This document shows positions 18,030 through 27,305 of a stretch of DNA of 64,000 nt, piece after piece. The DNA comes from Thalassospira indica (GTDB lineage Bacteria > Pseudomonadota > Alphaproteobacteria > Rhodospirillales > Thalassospiraceae): positions 992,001 to 1,056,000 of the forward strand of contig NZ_CP031555.1 in assembly GCF_003403095.1 (NCBI RefSeq), in the 5' to 3' direction. A model generated the notes under the pieces. That model saw only the letters and a list, made by a program, of their open reading frames with translations. It had not been told where the DNA came from and did not search any database. The position numbers and the translations under genes were made by a program. The number at the start of each line of letters is the position of its first letter. Position 1 is the stretch's first letter.

Positions 18030-19991
18030 ATGACCCTGCGCGTCCTGCCACAGAACCTGATCAACCAGATTGCCGCCGGTGAGGTGGTCGAACGTCCTGC
18101 GGCTGCGCTTAAGGAACTGGTTGAAAACGCTTTGGATGCCGGGGCGACCAAGGTGGATGTCAATCTGCGCGATGGTGGTCGGACGTTGTTATCCGTTACC
18201 GATGACGGCAAGGGCATGACGCCGGACGAACTGGCACTGGCCGTCGAACGCCACGCCACATCCAAACTGCCCGATGATGATCTTTTCAATATCGGTTTCA
18301 TGGGCTTTCGCGGCGAGGCCTTGCCATCGATCGGATCAGTGTCGCGCATGCGCCTGACCAGCCGTGTGCGCGGCTCTGAAAATGCCTGGACGCTGGCGGT
18401 TGAAGGCGGGGCCAAGGGCGCACCGGAACCGGCTGCTCATCCCTATGGCACGCGGGTTGAGGTACGTGATCTTTTCTATGCCACGCCAGCACGCCTGAAG
18501 TTCCTTAAAACCGCGCGGACCGAACAAATGTATGCGCGCGAGATCATGGATCGCCTGGCGATGGCGCGCCCGGATGTCGGCTTTACACTCAGTGGTGATA
18601 ACAACAAAACCATCCTGAATTACCCGGCCTGCGAGGGTGATCTGTTTGATGCCCGTCTGAAACGGCTGGGCGCGGTTATGGGGCGCGAATTTCAGGATAA
18701 CGCCCTTCAGATCGAGGCCGAGCGTGAAGGCATCCGTCTAACCGGTTATGCCGGGGTGCCGACATTGAACCGTGGTAATGCCCAGATGCAGTTCATGTTT
18801 GTCAATGGCCGCCCGGTCAAGGACCGGCTGCTGCAGGGCGCAGTGCGCGGCGCCTATCAGGATTTCCTCGCACGTGATCGCCATCCGTTGCTAGCACTTT
18901 TCTTTGAACTTTCCCCGCGCGATGTCGACGTCAACGTCCATCCCGGCAAGACGGAGGTCCGGTTCCGTGATCCGGGCATGGTGCGTGGCTTGATTGTCGG
19001 CGCACTTAAACATGCGCTGGCCGGGGCGGGGCATCGTGCCTCGACTACGGTGGCCGATATGGCCTTGGGGGCCGTGCGCCGCGAAGGTGAGGGACCCTCA
19101 CTTCCTTATGGCGGTGGCGCACGAAGCGGCGGTGGCAGCGGATTTAACATCGGACATTATCAGCCAAACGTGCCGGGCCACGCCGCGATTGAACGCAATT
19201 ACGCCGCCCAGGCACCGATGGAAAATCAAGGAAACTATGGCGGCCTGTTTGATCGCGGGCGCGAGTTTGGCGGATCGGGTGGTAGCGCTAACATCGCGGG
19301 CGGCGAGGGCGGCTTTGCGGCTGCCGCGGCAGCAGCCCTGTCGGGTGGCTATGACGCCGCCGCACCGTCCGCGCGCATTGATAACATCGCCGATGAAGGT
19401 AAGTTTGTTGATCATCCGCTGGGGGCTGCGCGCGGGCAGGTCCATGCCAATTACATCATTGCCCAGACCCGCGATGGTCTGGTGATTGTCGATCAGCACG
19501 CCGCACACGAACGCATTGTCTATGAACGCATGAAGGCTGATCTGGCCGAAAGTGGCGTGAAGAGACAAGGGCTGTTGCTGCCCGAAGTCGTCGAACTCGA
19601 CGAAGCGTCCGCTGATCGGATCGCCGATCGCGCCGATGAGTTTGCTGAACTGGGTCTGGTGATCGAGCCATTTGGCCCGGGCGCAATTGTTGTCCGCGAA
19701 GTGCCGGCCATGCTGGGCAAGGTTGATGTCAGTGCGCTGGTGCGCGACATGGCCGATGAAATTGCCGAACTAGGGCAGGGCATGGCGCTAAAAGACAGGC
19801 TGATGTATGTCTGTGCTACCATGGCGTGCCATGGTTCTGTACGGTCCGGGCGCAAGCTTAATGCCGATGAAATGAACGCCCTTCTGCGCCAGATGGAAGC
19901 CACCCCGCATTCAGGGCAATGCAACCATGGCCGCCCGACCTATGTTGAGCTTAAGCTTAACGACATCGAAAAGATGTTTGGCCGCAGGTAG
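18030..19991 (+). CDS. mutL: DNA mismatch repair protein MutL
   Basis: 653 residues. The N-terminal GHKL ATPase is complete: '[10 protein letters not shown]', '[12 protein letters not shown]', 'DDGKGM', 'GFRGEAL'. A low-complexity Gly/Ala linker (~350-450) leads to the C-terminal dimerisation/endonuclease domain, with [12 protein letters not shown] starting at ~488, the metal-binding endonuclease motif. '[10 protein letters not shown]' and 'CNHGRPT' complete the site. This is the endonuclease-type MutL of bacteria lacking Dam-directed MutH. ATG at 18030 gives the universal MTLRVLP start. A GNAT gene follows after 8 bp. Confidence 0.97.
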   Translation: MTLRVLPQNLINQIAAGEVVERPAAALKELVENALDAGATKVDVNLRDGGRTLLSVTDDGKGMTPDELALAVERHATSKLPDDDLFNIGFMGFRGEALPSIGSVSRMRLTSRVRGSENAWTLAVEGGAKGAPEPAAHPYGTRVEVRDLFYATPARLKFLKTARTEQMYAREIMDRLAMARPDVGFTLSGDNNKTILNYPACEGDLFDARLKRLGAVMGREFQDNALQIEAEREGIRLTGYAGVPTLNRGNAQMQFMFVNGRPVKDRLLQGAVRGAYQDFLARDRHPLLALFFELSPRDVDVNVHPGKTEVRFRDPGMVRGLIVGALKHALAGAGHRASTTVADMALGAVRREGEGPSLPYGGGARSGGGSGFNIGHYQPNVPGHAAIERNYAAQAPMENQGNYGGLFDRGREFGGSGGSANIAGGEGGFAAAAAAALSGGYDAAAPSARIDNIADEGKFVDHPLGAARGQVHANYIIAQTRDGLVIVDQHAAHERIVYERMKADLAESGVKRQGLLLPEVVELDEASADRIADRADEFAELGLVIEPFGPGAIVVREVPAMLGKVDVSALVRDMADEIAELGQGMALKDRLMYVCATMACHGSVRSGRKLNADEMNALLRQMEATPHSGQCNHGRPTYVELKLNDIEKMFGRR

Positions 19992-19999
19992 GAAAACAG

Positions 20000-20515
20000 A
20001 TGGCGGCGATCACGCTTCATATCGCGACCCTTGACGATGCCCCGGCCATCCGTGCCTTGTTTGCGCGGTCTTATGCGACTTTTTTGGCCGATGACTATGC
20101 GCCGGAAATGCTTGAACGCGCCATGCCGTTTCTCACCTTTGCAAAGCCCGAGCTATTAAGTTCGGGCACCTATTATATCGCCAGGACAGAGGCCGGTGAC
20201 GTTGTCGGCGCAGGTGGCTGGACAGCGGTTCGGCCCGGAAGCCAGGAAGGTGATGTCCAACCGGGGCTGGCCCACGTCCGGCATTTCGCCGTCGATCCTG
20301 ATCACGCGCGCAAGGGCATTGCCAGCATGCTATTTGATCGCTGCGTGCGTGATGCCAAGGCATCTGAAAATGTCACGCGCTTTGAATGTTATTCAACCCT
20401 GACCGCCAGACGGTTTTATGAGTCACGTGGCTTTCGGGTGATCGGTAATTTCGAAGCACCTTTTGCGCCGGACTTCCGTTTTCCCAGTCTGCATATGGTC
20501 TGTGATCTCGACTAA
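20000..20515 (+). CDS. GNAT-family N-acetyltransferase
   Basis: 171 residues, one GNAT fold. Acetyl-CoA loop 'HFAVDPDHARKGIASMLFD' (~93-111) follows the Q/RxxGxG/A pattern, and the C-terminal 'RRFYESRGFRVIGN' strand is typical. The substrate is unknown. It lies 8 bp after mutL and likely shares its transcript. Its stop codon overlaps that of the convergent receiver-pentapeptide gene by two bases. Confidence 0.8.
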   Translation: MAAITLHIATLDDAPAIRALFARSYATFLADDYAPEMLERAMPFLTFAKPELLSSGTYYIARTEAGDVVGAGGWTAVRPGSQEGDVQPGLAHVRHFAVDPDHARKGIASMLFDRCVRDAKASENVTRFECYSTLTARRFYESRGFRVIGNFEAPFAPDFRFPSLHMVCDLD

Positions 20516-21888
20516 TCACGGAGTTTCAGGTCGTGGGGCAGGCGGGTATTGGCGTTGACGCGTGCCCGTTGGATTTGCTCGGCAAACAGCCCGCGCGTGC
20601 CACTCAGATCCGCATCGCGGAAATCCGTTCCGGCCAGATTGGTACCGCTCAGATCACAATTGACCATCTTGAGGCCCCGGAAATTGGCATTGGACAAGTC
20701 TGATCCCAAAAATACCGTGTTGCGCATCATCGCCTTGCTAAACCGTGCGCCTGAAAGGCGGCTTGCCGCCAAGTTGGCGTTATCCAGATTGCTTTCACCA
20801 AAGTCCGCGGCAACCAGGTTGCACCGGCGCAGTACCGCATCCTTGCAATTGGCACGATGGAAACTGGCAAACGGCAATCCACACCGGCTGAGGTCAATTC
20901 CTTCCAACTCGGCCTCGCGCAGATCGGCATGTTCGATGGACATCACCGACCCCTCGCGCCCGCCGGTATCAACCCAAAGCTTGTGGCTGATCAACGCCGC
21001 ATGCAGGTCAATCTCGACGAGTTCCTCGTCTTCTGTCGTGGTGTCATCCTCGGCCTCAATCGGTTCATCAGCGGCATCAGATAGCTTTGGTTCGTCACTG
21101 GCAACGGCGGCAGGCAGGACCTCTTTGGCAGATTGAAGGGCCTCTATGTTCTGTGCACGCGTGCGTTTGTCACGCGCACTCGGAACACCAACAAGCTCGC
21201 CATCACCAAATGTCTGACCGGCACCGTTCAGGCGTGGTCGGCTATCGGCGATGTCGAGATTTGTCGTCATACCAATGGCAGGCGACGGTTTGGCGGGTTT
21301 TGTTTGCGTTTTCGGCCCGGCACCGTCGTTTTCCGGTGTTTCGGAAGTCGCGGTGCTTTCAGGGGCTGTTGCCGTCGGATTTTTTGGCTTTGCGCTCGCG
21401 CTGGTGGCATTCGAAGCCGCCATTTTCGCAAGGTCCTGTGGCCGTGCCGGGCCGAAATAGTTTTCCTCCAGCACGAACCGGCGTGGTTTTTTCAGGACCG
21501 TCTCAATGATCTTGGTCAGGCGTTCTGGATCAATCGGTTGGCGAAAAACGCCTTCGATCCCGGCGTCGACCGCATCGCGCATACCGCGGCGATCCAGTTT
21601 CGGCGCGCCAAGCAGGATCGGGACGATACTGCCATGGGGATTTCCTCTCGTGGCGGCGTCACGAATGGCGCGAATGGTCGAAATACCGCGGATGCCATCA
21701 AGATAAAGACCGATCAGAACCAGATCCGGTTTAAGCTCGGCAATCAGTTCGAGCGTGCGTTCGCGGTCGTCACACTCAACGAATTTGCCAAAGCCAAAAT
21801 GCTCAACGGCTGCCCGCGCGGCACTGATGTTCCGTTCGCTGTAATCCGCATACAGGATTGTCTTTTTCTTGTTGGCATGGCTCGCCAT
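20512..21888 (-). CDS. Degenerate receiver domain fused to pentapeptide repeats
   Basis: 458 residues. Residues ~10-135 form a CheY-like receiver fold ('TILYADYSERN', 'KPDLVLIGLYLDGIRGIS', 'RQPIDPERLTKII'). The phosphoacceptor Asp position is Gly60 and the acidic pair is reduced to one Asp, so classical phosphorylation is unlikely. A ~190-residue Pro/Ala/Thr/Glu-rich linker follows. Residues ~330-445 carry A(D/N)LxX pentapeptide repeats ('ADLREAELEG', 'SNLDNANLAA', 'AGTDFRDADL'), which fold as a right-handed quadrilateral helix. It follows motA-motB after 61 bp on the same strand, so a role near the flagellar stator is suggested but unproven. Confidence 0.75.
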   Translation of the reverse strand: MASHANKKKTILYADYSERNISAARAAVEHFGFGKFVECDDRERTLELIAELKPDLVLIGLYLDGIRGISTIRAIRDAATRGNPHGSIVPILLGAPKLDRRGMRDAVDAGIEGVFRQPIDPERLTKIIETVLKKPRRFVLEENYFGPARPQDLAKMAASNATSASAKPKNPTATAPESTATSETPENDGAGPKTQTKPAKPSPAIGMTTNLDIADSRPRLNGAGQTFGDGELVGVPSARDKRTRAQNIEALQSAKEVLPAAVASDEPKLSDAADEPIEAEDDTTTEDEELVEIDLHAALISHKLWVDTGGREGSVMSIEHADLREAELEGIDLSRCGLPFASFHRANCKDAVLRRCNLVAADFGESNLDNANLAASRLSGARFSKAMMRNTVFLGSDLSNANFRGLKMVNCDLSGTNLAGTDFRDADLSGTRGLFAEQIQRARVNANTRLPHDLKLRD

Positions 21889-21949
21889 GATGGGCGGTGT
21901 TCCCTTTGCTCACGCGTTTTTTGGATCGGGTCCCGTTGGCAGACTTCTG

Positions 21950-22891
21950 TCAGGGGCTGTCTGACGGAATGCTGAAAGTACGCCGTGATTCAGAGTGTGG
22001 ATTTCTGCTGGCATCACCGGTTCCCGGATTTGCACCATCATCAAAGTCTTCTCCACCGTTTGACGGGGCTCTGAATTCGCTGCCTTCTGATGCGCCGTTG
22101 GCGTCGGCGTCAAAATTGGTCTCGACCATTTCAATGGTTATTTCAACCCGACGGTTGGTCGCCCGCCCCTCGGGGGTATCGTTGGTCGCCAATGGTCGAC
22201 TGTCGCCATATCCCTGAATGACCATGCGGCTCGGGTCTGTGCCGTTCTGATCGATCAGAAAATGCAGAACCGACGTCGCACGTGCCGCCGACAGGTCCCA
22301 GTTCGATATATAGGGAGACGACGCCGAAACAGGAACGTTATCGGTGTGACCGGCGACAAAAATTTCGCCTGCGGTCTGGTTGATCACCGGTGCGACGCGA
22401 TTGAGGATGGCGGCAAATTCATCTGTCATGCCGGACGAGCCGGACGGAAAGGCCAGTTCGTTGGGAAAGCGCATGACAACCTCGCCGTCGATACGCTCCA
22501 GCCCGACCTGATCCTGAAGGCCCATATTATCAAGAACCTTGCCAAGCGTTTCTTCAAGCGCCTCGGCCTTTTCTTCCTTGCTGTCGGTTTCGTTGCTTTC
22601 AACTTCCGGGGTCTCGGCCCGCGGAATTTCCGACACCACGCGCGGGGTATCGGGTGTTGGCGCCTTAAGCGATTTGCCAACGATTGAGCCATCAAGCTCG
22701 ATCACGCCAGCAAGTTGATCTTGTTGGGAAAAACCAAAGGCCGCCTTGACCGAACCGGCAATCTGTTTGTAGCGGATGACGTCCATCTCGGCGAAAGTCA
22801 GCAACAGCACAAACAGGACAAGCAGCAACGACATCAGATCGGCGAATGTCGCCATCCAAGCCGGTGCGCCTGCTGCTGGTTTCTTTGCCAT
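21950..22891 (-). CDS. motB: MotB/PomB-like stator subunit
   Basis: 313 residues. One N-terminal transmembrane helix contains the ion-path Asp in 'WMATFADLMSLLL' (Asp18). It is followed by a plug/linker and a C-terminal OmpA-type peptidoglycan-binding domain ('IFVAGHTDN', 'NWDLSAARATSV', 'GYGDSRP', 'NRRVEI'). Glu/Asp-rich ~50-residue C-terminal tail. It pairs with the MotA gene 44 bp upstream. Partner type (below) is PomA-like, hinting at sodium use, although ion choice cannot be read with confidence. Confidence 0.92.
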   Translation of the reverse strand: MAKKPAAGAPAWMATFADLMSLLLVLFVLLLTFAEMDVIRYKQIAGSVKAAFGFSQQDQLAGVIELDGSIVGKSLKAPTPDTPRVVSEIPRAETPEVESNETDSKEEKAEALEETLGKVLDNMGLQDQVGLERIDGEVVMRFPNELAFPSGSSGMTDEFAAILNRVAPVINQTAGEIFVAGHTDNVPVSASSPYISNWDLSAARATSVLHFLIDQNGTDPSRMVIQGYGDSRPLATNDTPEGRATNRRVEITIEMVETNFDADANGASEGSEFRAPSNGGEDFDDGANPGTGDASRNPHSESRRTFSIPSDSP

Positions 22892-22935
22892 CGCCTATGC
22901 CCAGTCTGCTGCCTGAATGCGCGCTGCCATCATGA

Positions 22936-23706
22936 TCATGCACCACCATCTTCAGGATCGGCCGGAATGCCACCCGGAAGATAGGGACCGAGGATTTCCT
23001 TCATCACCATCGGGCTCTGGCTGGCCTGGATCTGCACCACGGATTCAATGATCAGCTGTTTGGTGTTTTTCAAACGATCAACCTTAAGCGCCAGTTTGTC
23101 GGCAACCGGAAGCGCGATTAGGTTGGCGAGAACAGCGCCATAGAAGGTGGTCAGCATCGCAATTGCCATGGCCGGGCCGATGGCATCCGGGTCTGAGAGG
23201 TTGGCCAGCATCTGCACAAGACCAACCAGTGTCCCGATCATGCCGAATGCCGGTGCGGTGTCACCGATGCCACGGAACATCAGTTCTCCAAGCTCGTCAT
23301 TCTGGATGGATTTTTCCACCTCGCTTGAAATCGAGCTGCGGATTACCTCGCCGCTATGACCATCCACGCACATGCGGATACCGCGCGCCATGATTTCATT
23401 TTCGACTTCAACGCTTTCAAGTCCCAAAAGGCCGTTCTTGCGCACGATCCCAGCAAGTTCGATCGCCTTTTCATAGATCGAAAGCGGGTCTTCCTTGGGG
23501 TTCTTGAACGCAATGCCGATGCCGATCTTGAGCGACTTGATAACATCACGCATCGGGAATTTGATCAGGGTGGCGGCGGCTGTTCCGCCAAACACCACCA
23601 TGACGGATGGAAGGTCGACAAAGGAATCAAGGCTGCCACCCATCAAGATGGCGCCAAAAATAACGCCCATCCCGGCGATAATTCCAATAAGTGTCGCTAT
23701 ATCCAT
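22936..23706 (-). CDS. motA: MotA/PomA-like stator subunit
   Basis: 256 residues, four transmembrane helices. The start MDIATLIGIIAG, the short length and 'GGTAAATLIKFP' are those of the PomA/short MotA type rather than E. coli MotA (~295). The conserved cytoplasmic charged residues and the 'GIGDTAPAFGMIGTLVGLV' helix-3 region (with the Pro-rich ion pathway) are present. I start at ATG 23706. The frame runs to 23940 but the extra residues are hydrophilic and Cys/Arg-rich, unlike any MotA start. Forms the torque-generating channel with MotB. Confidence 0.92.
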   Translation of the reverse strand: MDIATLIGIIAGMGVIFGAILMGGSLDSFVDLPSVMVVFGGTAAATLIKFPMRDVIKSLKIGIGIAFKNPKEDPLSIYEKAIELAGIVRKNGLLGLESVEVENEIMARGIRMCVDGHSGEVIRSSISSEVEKSIQNDELGELMFRGIGDTAPAFGMIGTLVGLVQMLANLSDPDAIGPAMAIAMLTTFYGAVLANLIALPVADKLALKVDRLKNTKQLIIESVVQIQASQSPMVMKEILGPYLPGGIPADPEDGGA

Positions 23707-24049
23707 GTCGGTTTTAAAATCCGGCCTTAAAACAAGTTCGTCAAACGCATCGGTACCAAACGGGGGCAGGCGACACGTGGCGGGTCGTACACTAATCAGT
23801 GGTCTGACAGACACACAGATGAAATCCGTCTGCTTAAAAGGCTGCCAGATGGAAATGAAACGCGAACTACACTCCTGAAATTGGGACTGTGTTACTGGTT
23901 TTCCATATGCTTGCAGCAACTTCTTGCCGACAATGACCAAATGACGCCGATAATCATCGCCGTTCGGTGACGAAGTTACTGCCTTGGTTTAGAAAGGCAT
24001 ATACTTATGGCGTTAAATGTTTGTTGCCAGACTTTTGAACAGCACTCAA

Positions 24050-24102
24050 CCCCGCCCTAAGAATAAGAAAATTCTATTCCTGTGGCGGGGCTCTTTGGTT
24101 TT
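24050..24102. terminator. Hairpin terminator in 23.7-24.2 kb gap
   Basis: CCCCGCC (24050-24056) pairs with GGCGGGG (24084-24090), with an inner GAATA/TATTC helix, followed by CTCTTTGGTTTT. It lies in the ~490-bp gap between motA and the acetyltransferase gene, where I see no gene. It could end an unannotated short transcript running rightwards. Confidence 0.6.
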
Positions 24103-24199
24103 ACACCAAGGAAGCACCCACAAACAGAACCGGAATTCTGACATTTTCTGATGTTTGCAAGGGCTTAGCGGTAAAGCTTGTCGAAAAACTTGGCTCAAA

Positions 24200-25051
24200 C
24201 TAGCCCAGTTCGAACGACGAAATCCCGAAAATCATATCAAGATCAAGCTTCGGGGCTGTTCCCTTGTACATACGTGCGGTTTCAAACTCCGGCACCATGC
24301 CATGCGCCGTGGCCAGATCAACTGCTGCCTGATTGGGTTCGGGCACATCAAGATAAACCTTGCCCTCCTGATCATCCCGGCTTTGCAAAAGGGCACAAAA
24401 CAGGGTTTTTGCATCCTTGGCATTGGGGGAAAATAGCGGGCCGATCTTGTGTCCTTCAAGGCACGGGCGGATCACGCCATATGCGCGAACACCCATCGGC
24501 CCCTTAAGGGCAAGGGCTTTGTGTTTGTCATGGCCAATCCAGCCACGCAGGAACTCAATCCGGCTCTCGGCGAACAGGTTACAGGTCTGCTCGAACGCAT
24601 CGACAATGGCAATGTCATCGACCGCAAGTGTGAACAGATCATCTGGTGTTTCGCCACTGGCCGTGACGACACCGCCAAAACGAATGTTGCGATGGGCAAA
24701 CTCAAAACCCGATTTGCGATAATTGTCCTGCTGACCAACAACGCCATCAAGTCCGATGGTTTTGGGAACGCTGCCCTCAAGCACCGCCTGCCAAAGGCGA
24801 TAGCCAAGACCCGACCCGCGACGATCCGGGCGGCAGATGTAAAATCCGACAAAGCCAAAGTCCGAGCTGTACTGGACTGCTGAAATCACTGCCGCCAGTC
24901 CCTGTTTGTCAAACGCGCCCCAGAACCCCTCCGGGTCGGTGTTGAAAAACACCTCTGCATCGGCAAGGCCGGGGTTCCAGCCCTCTTTGGCGGCCCATTC
25001 AACAGCAAGGGGAAACTCGAATGATTTCAGGCGGCGGATTTTGTCAGGCAT
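24200..25051 (-). CDS. GNAT acetyltransferase, double-domain (YitH/HolE type)
   Basis: 283 residues. An N-terminal GNAT domain has 'YICRPDRRGSGLGYRLWQ' as its acetyl-CoA loop. A second half ends in 'ARMYKGTAPKLDLDMIFGISSFELG'. That ending is diagnostic of the GNAT subgroup with the extra C-terminal GNAT-like domain (PF18014). Substrate unknown. I start at ATG 25051; an in-frame ATG at 25129 would add 26 residues with Cys and no family similarity. It is divergent from the siderophore-interacting protein gene and shares its iron-box-containing promoter gap. Confidence 0.78.
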   Translation of the reverse strand: MPDKIRRLKSFEFPLAVEWAAKEGWNPGLADAEVFFNTDPEGFWGAFDKQGLAAVISAVQYSSDFGFVGFYICRPDRRGSGLGYRLWQAVLEGSVPKTIGLDGVVGQQDNYRKSGFEFAHRNIRFGGVVTASGETPDDLFTLAVDDIAIVDAFEQTCNLFAESRIEFLRGWIGHDKHKALALKGPMGVRAYGVIRPCLEGHKIGPLFSPNAKDAKTLFCALLQSRDDQEGKVYLDVPEPNQAAVDLATAHGMVPEFETARMYKGTAPKLDLDMIFGISSFELG

Positions 25052-25166
25052 CGCTTTGTTCAGACTTCCAATAAACAGATCAAGGTCGCGCTTGCCGCCA
25101 CTGACAGGGCAAACGCATGTGCCAAACATCTATCACGCACCGCTAAAATCAATGATAATTTTTATT

Positions 25167-25185
25167 GAGAATGCCTATCATTGTT
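25167..25185. promoter_or_regulatory. Putative Fur box
   Basis: GAGAATGCCTATCATTGTT matches 13 of 19 positions of the Fur consensus GATAATGATAATCATTATC, including both inner half-sites. A further GATAATTTTTATT precedes it. It sits ~50 bp upstream of the siderophore-interacting protein start, where iron control is expected. Confidence 0.6.
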
Positions 25186-25234
25186 ATTATTACAGACAAA
25201 CACATCTTGTCCGCCCCCTTTATCCGAGAGCCCC

Positions 25235-26302
25235 ATGTCCACATCGTTTCTGACGGCCAAAACGCGCATCGCACTTCCAGACAGTGCCGCCCTGATCAAA
25301 CAGGCCGCCGCGTTCTATCGCGAACATGATTGCGACGTCATAGGGGATGGGGATCAAACGCGGATTTCGGTTTCCATTGGCCATATTCAGCTCAGCAGCA
25401 CGGAAACCACACTTGAGGTCGAAGTCGGCGCGAAGACCGAGGTCGACGTCATCCAGATGAAGTCGGCGATCATTTCCATCCTGCAGGGGGCTGCACCCGA
25501 TGCTGATCTTGACTGCCGCTGGACGGGGGCGGGCAAAAGCAACGGCAAACTGCCGAATTTCTGCGAGCTGACATTGGGCGAAATCACCGACCTTTCACCG
25601 CATATGCGACGATTGCGCCTTCATGCCTGCGATCTTGATGCCTATGACACGGGTAGCATCCATGTCCGGCTTCTGATCCCGCCGCGTGGGCAGAAAAATC
25701 CGCAATGGCCGACCCTTGCCGATAACGGCATGCCCGTCTGGCCAAGCGGTGAAAACATCATCGAACAACGCGTCTATACGATCCGTGCAATCGACGCCGA
25801 GGCCGGCTGGATCGATGTCGACTTTGTGATGCATGGCGATAATGGCCCCGGTTCGGCCTTTGCCATGCATGCAAGCCCCGGGGATGTCGTGGCGATGACC
25901 GGTCCGTTGGGATCCGCATTGCCCGAGGCCGACTGGGTTCTGTTGGCCGGCGATGAAACCGCCTTGCCGGCGATTGGGCGCTATCTGGCCGAAATGCCGG
26001 ACCATGTAACCGGCCACGCGATTATTGAAGTCGCAAACAGATCAGACGTTATCGCGGTGCCCACCAACAGTCAGATACAAGTTCAATGGCTGTTTCGCGA
26101 TGATCAACACCCTGTCGAACGCAGCCTGATTCAGGATGCTGTTCGATCCGTGGACATTCCTGATGCGCATGATCGCGTCTATTGCTGGGCCGGGGTGGAA
26201 CAGGCGGACTACAAACCGATCCACAGTTACTGGCGCAAGGAATGTGGCCTTGATCGTGATCGCTGTGTTGCGATGACATTCTGGCGCAAGGCCGGGCGCT
26301 AA
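25235..26302 (+). CDS. Siderophore-interacting protein with DUF2218 domain
   Basis: 355 residues, cytoplasmic. An N-terminal DUF2218 domain (~1-95) is fused to a ferric-siderophore reductase of the ViuB/SIP family: FAD-binding barrel ('MRRLRLHACD', 'RVYTIRAID', 'GPGSAFAMHASPGDVVAMTGP') and NAD(P)H-like domain ('WVLLAGDETALPAIGRYL', 'CWAGVEQADYKPIHSYW'). It should release iron from imported siderophores by reduction. ATG at 25235 follows GAGAG. A Fur-like site lies upstream. No siderophore receptor or transporter is adjacent, so partners are elsewhere. Confidence 0.92.
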   Translation: MSTSFLTAKTRIALPDSAALIKQAAAFYREHDCDVIGDGDQTRISVSIGHIQLSSTETTLEVEVGAKTEVDVIQMKSAIISILQGAAPDADLDCRWTGAGKSNGKLPNFCELTLGEITDLSPHMRRLRLHACDLDAYDTGSIHVRLLIPPRGQKNPQWPTLADNGMPVWPSGENIIEQRVYTIRAIDAEAGWIDVDFVMHGDNGPGSAFAMHASPGDVVAMTGPLGSALPEADWVLLAGDETALPAIGRYLAEMPDHVTGHAIIEVANRSDVIAVPTNSQIQVQWLFRDDQHPVERSLIQDAVRSVDIPDAHDRVYCWAGVEQADYKPIHSYWRKECGLDRDRCVAMTFWRKAGR

Positions 26303-26354
26303 ATCCCGGCTCACCGCGAATGTCTGTTGAAGGCAGCTGCGTGTTCGGAAACTG

Positions 26355-27305
26355 TCAGGCTTCGGCCTGCTGGCCAACGCGTTTGCGTTGCGGGCCAAAC
26401 AGGCAGGTCAGAATAAGGATCACACCGGAAACCGTGGCGATCATGCCCGCGGCACTGACCGCATAGGGCGATCCGAACCAGCCCGGACCATACCCCGCCA
26501 AGACATAGCCCAGAATGGCCGAGATGGTCGCAAACACGACCGACCATCCGACTTGACGGGCCAACTGATTGGTCATCAGGCGCGCACTTGCAGGCGGGCA
26601 GACAAACATCGCAATCACGATAATCGACCCGACCGCATCAAAGGCCGCGACGGCGGCAACGGCTGTTGCCACGACCAGCGCAAAGCCAAGGACGCGGGTA
26701 CGAATACCAATCGCCCCGGCAAAGGCGGCATCAAAGGTCGAGATTTTCAATTCTTTCCAGAACAGGAAAATGCACAGCCCGATGCCGACCAGAACAACCG
26801 CCAGACGCGGCAATTGCGGTGGCAGGGTCGCAAGGGCTGCCGGATCCAAAAGCGATCCCCAGCCTTCGGCATCAAACCAGATCAGACTTTCAAGATTGCC
26901 CAGCAACGCGTGCTGCACATCAATATGCACAGAACTGGTATCGGTAATTTCAAGGAACAAAACACCGGCGGCAAACAGGGTTGTGAAAACCAGCCCCATA
27001 GCGGCCCCCGGTTCAACCCGCCCGAGGCGTTTGACGATTTCGATCATGACCACGGCGATGATTGCGGCCGCCCCTGCACCCAGCATCATCGGAACGGCGG
27101 TGATGGTGCCGGTCACCAGAAAGGCCACAACAATACCGGGCAGGACAACGTGACTGATCGCATCCCCAATCAGGGCCTGCCTGCGCAGCAACAGGAAATT
27201 ACCCGGAAGCGCGCATGCGATGGCGGCCAGCGTGCCAATCACAATTGGCGTCAGGCTCAGCTGGACAAACTCCGCGCCAAGGGCTGTGATCAGGTTATCG
27301 ATCAT
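26355..27305 (-). CDS. Mn/Fe/Zn ABC transporter permease (TroD-like)
   Basis: 316 residues, eight or nine transmembrane helices of the ABC-3 metal permease family. 'GDAISHVVLPGIVVAFLVTG' (the family's AISH.xLPG signature), 'AAVAAFDAVGSIIVIAMFVCPPASARLMT' and a C-terminal membrane helix pair are present. Start overlaps the stop of the upstream permease by 4 bp (ATGA), so the two are translationally coupled and should form the heterodimeric channel. It is last in the operon TroA-TroB-TroC-TroD order. Metal is probably Mn or Fe given MntR next door. Confidence 0.92.
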   Translation of the reverse strand: MIDNLITALGAEFVQLSLTPIVIGTLAAIACALPGNFLLLRRQALIGDAISHVVLPGIVVAFLVTGTITAVPMMLGAGAAAIIAVVMIEIVKRLGRVEPGAAMGLVFTTLFAAGVLFLEITDTSSVHIDVQHALLGNLESLIWFDAEGWGSLLDPAALATLPPQLPRLAVVLVGIGLCIFLFWKELKISTFDAAFAGAIGIRTRVLGFALVVATAVAAVAAFDAVGSIIVIAMFVCPPASARLMTNQLARQVGWSVVFATISAILGYVLAGYGPGWFGSPYAVSAAGMIATVSGVILILTCLFGPQRKRVGQQAEA

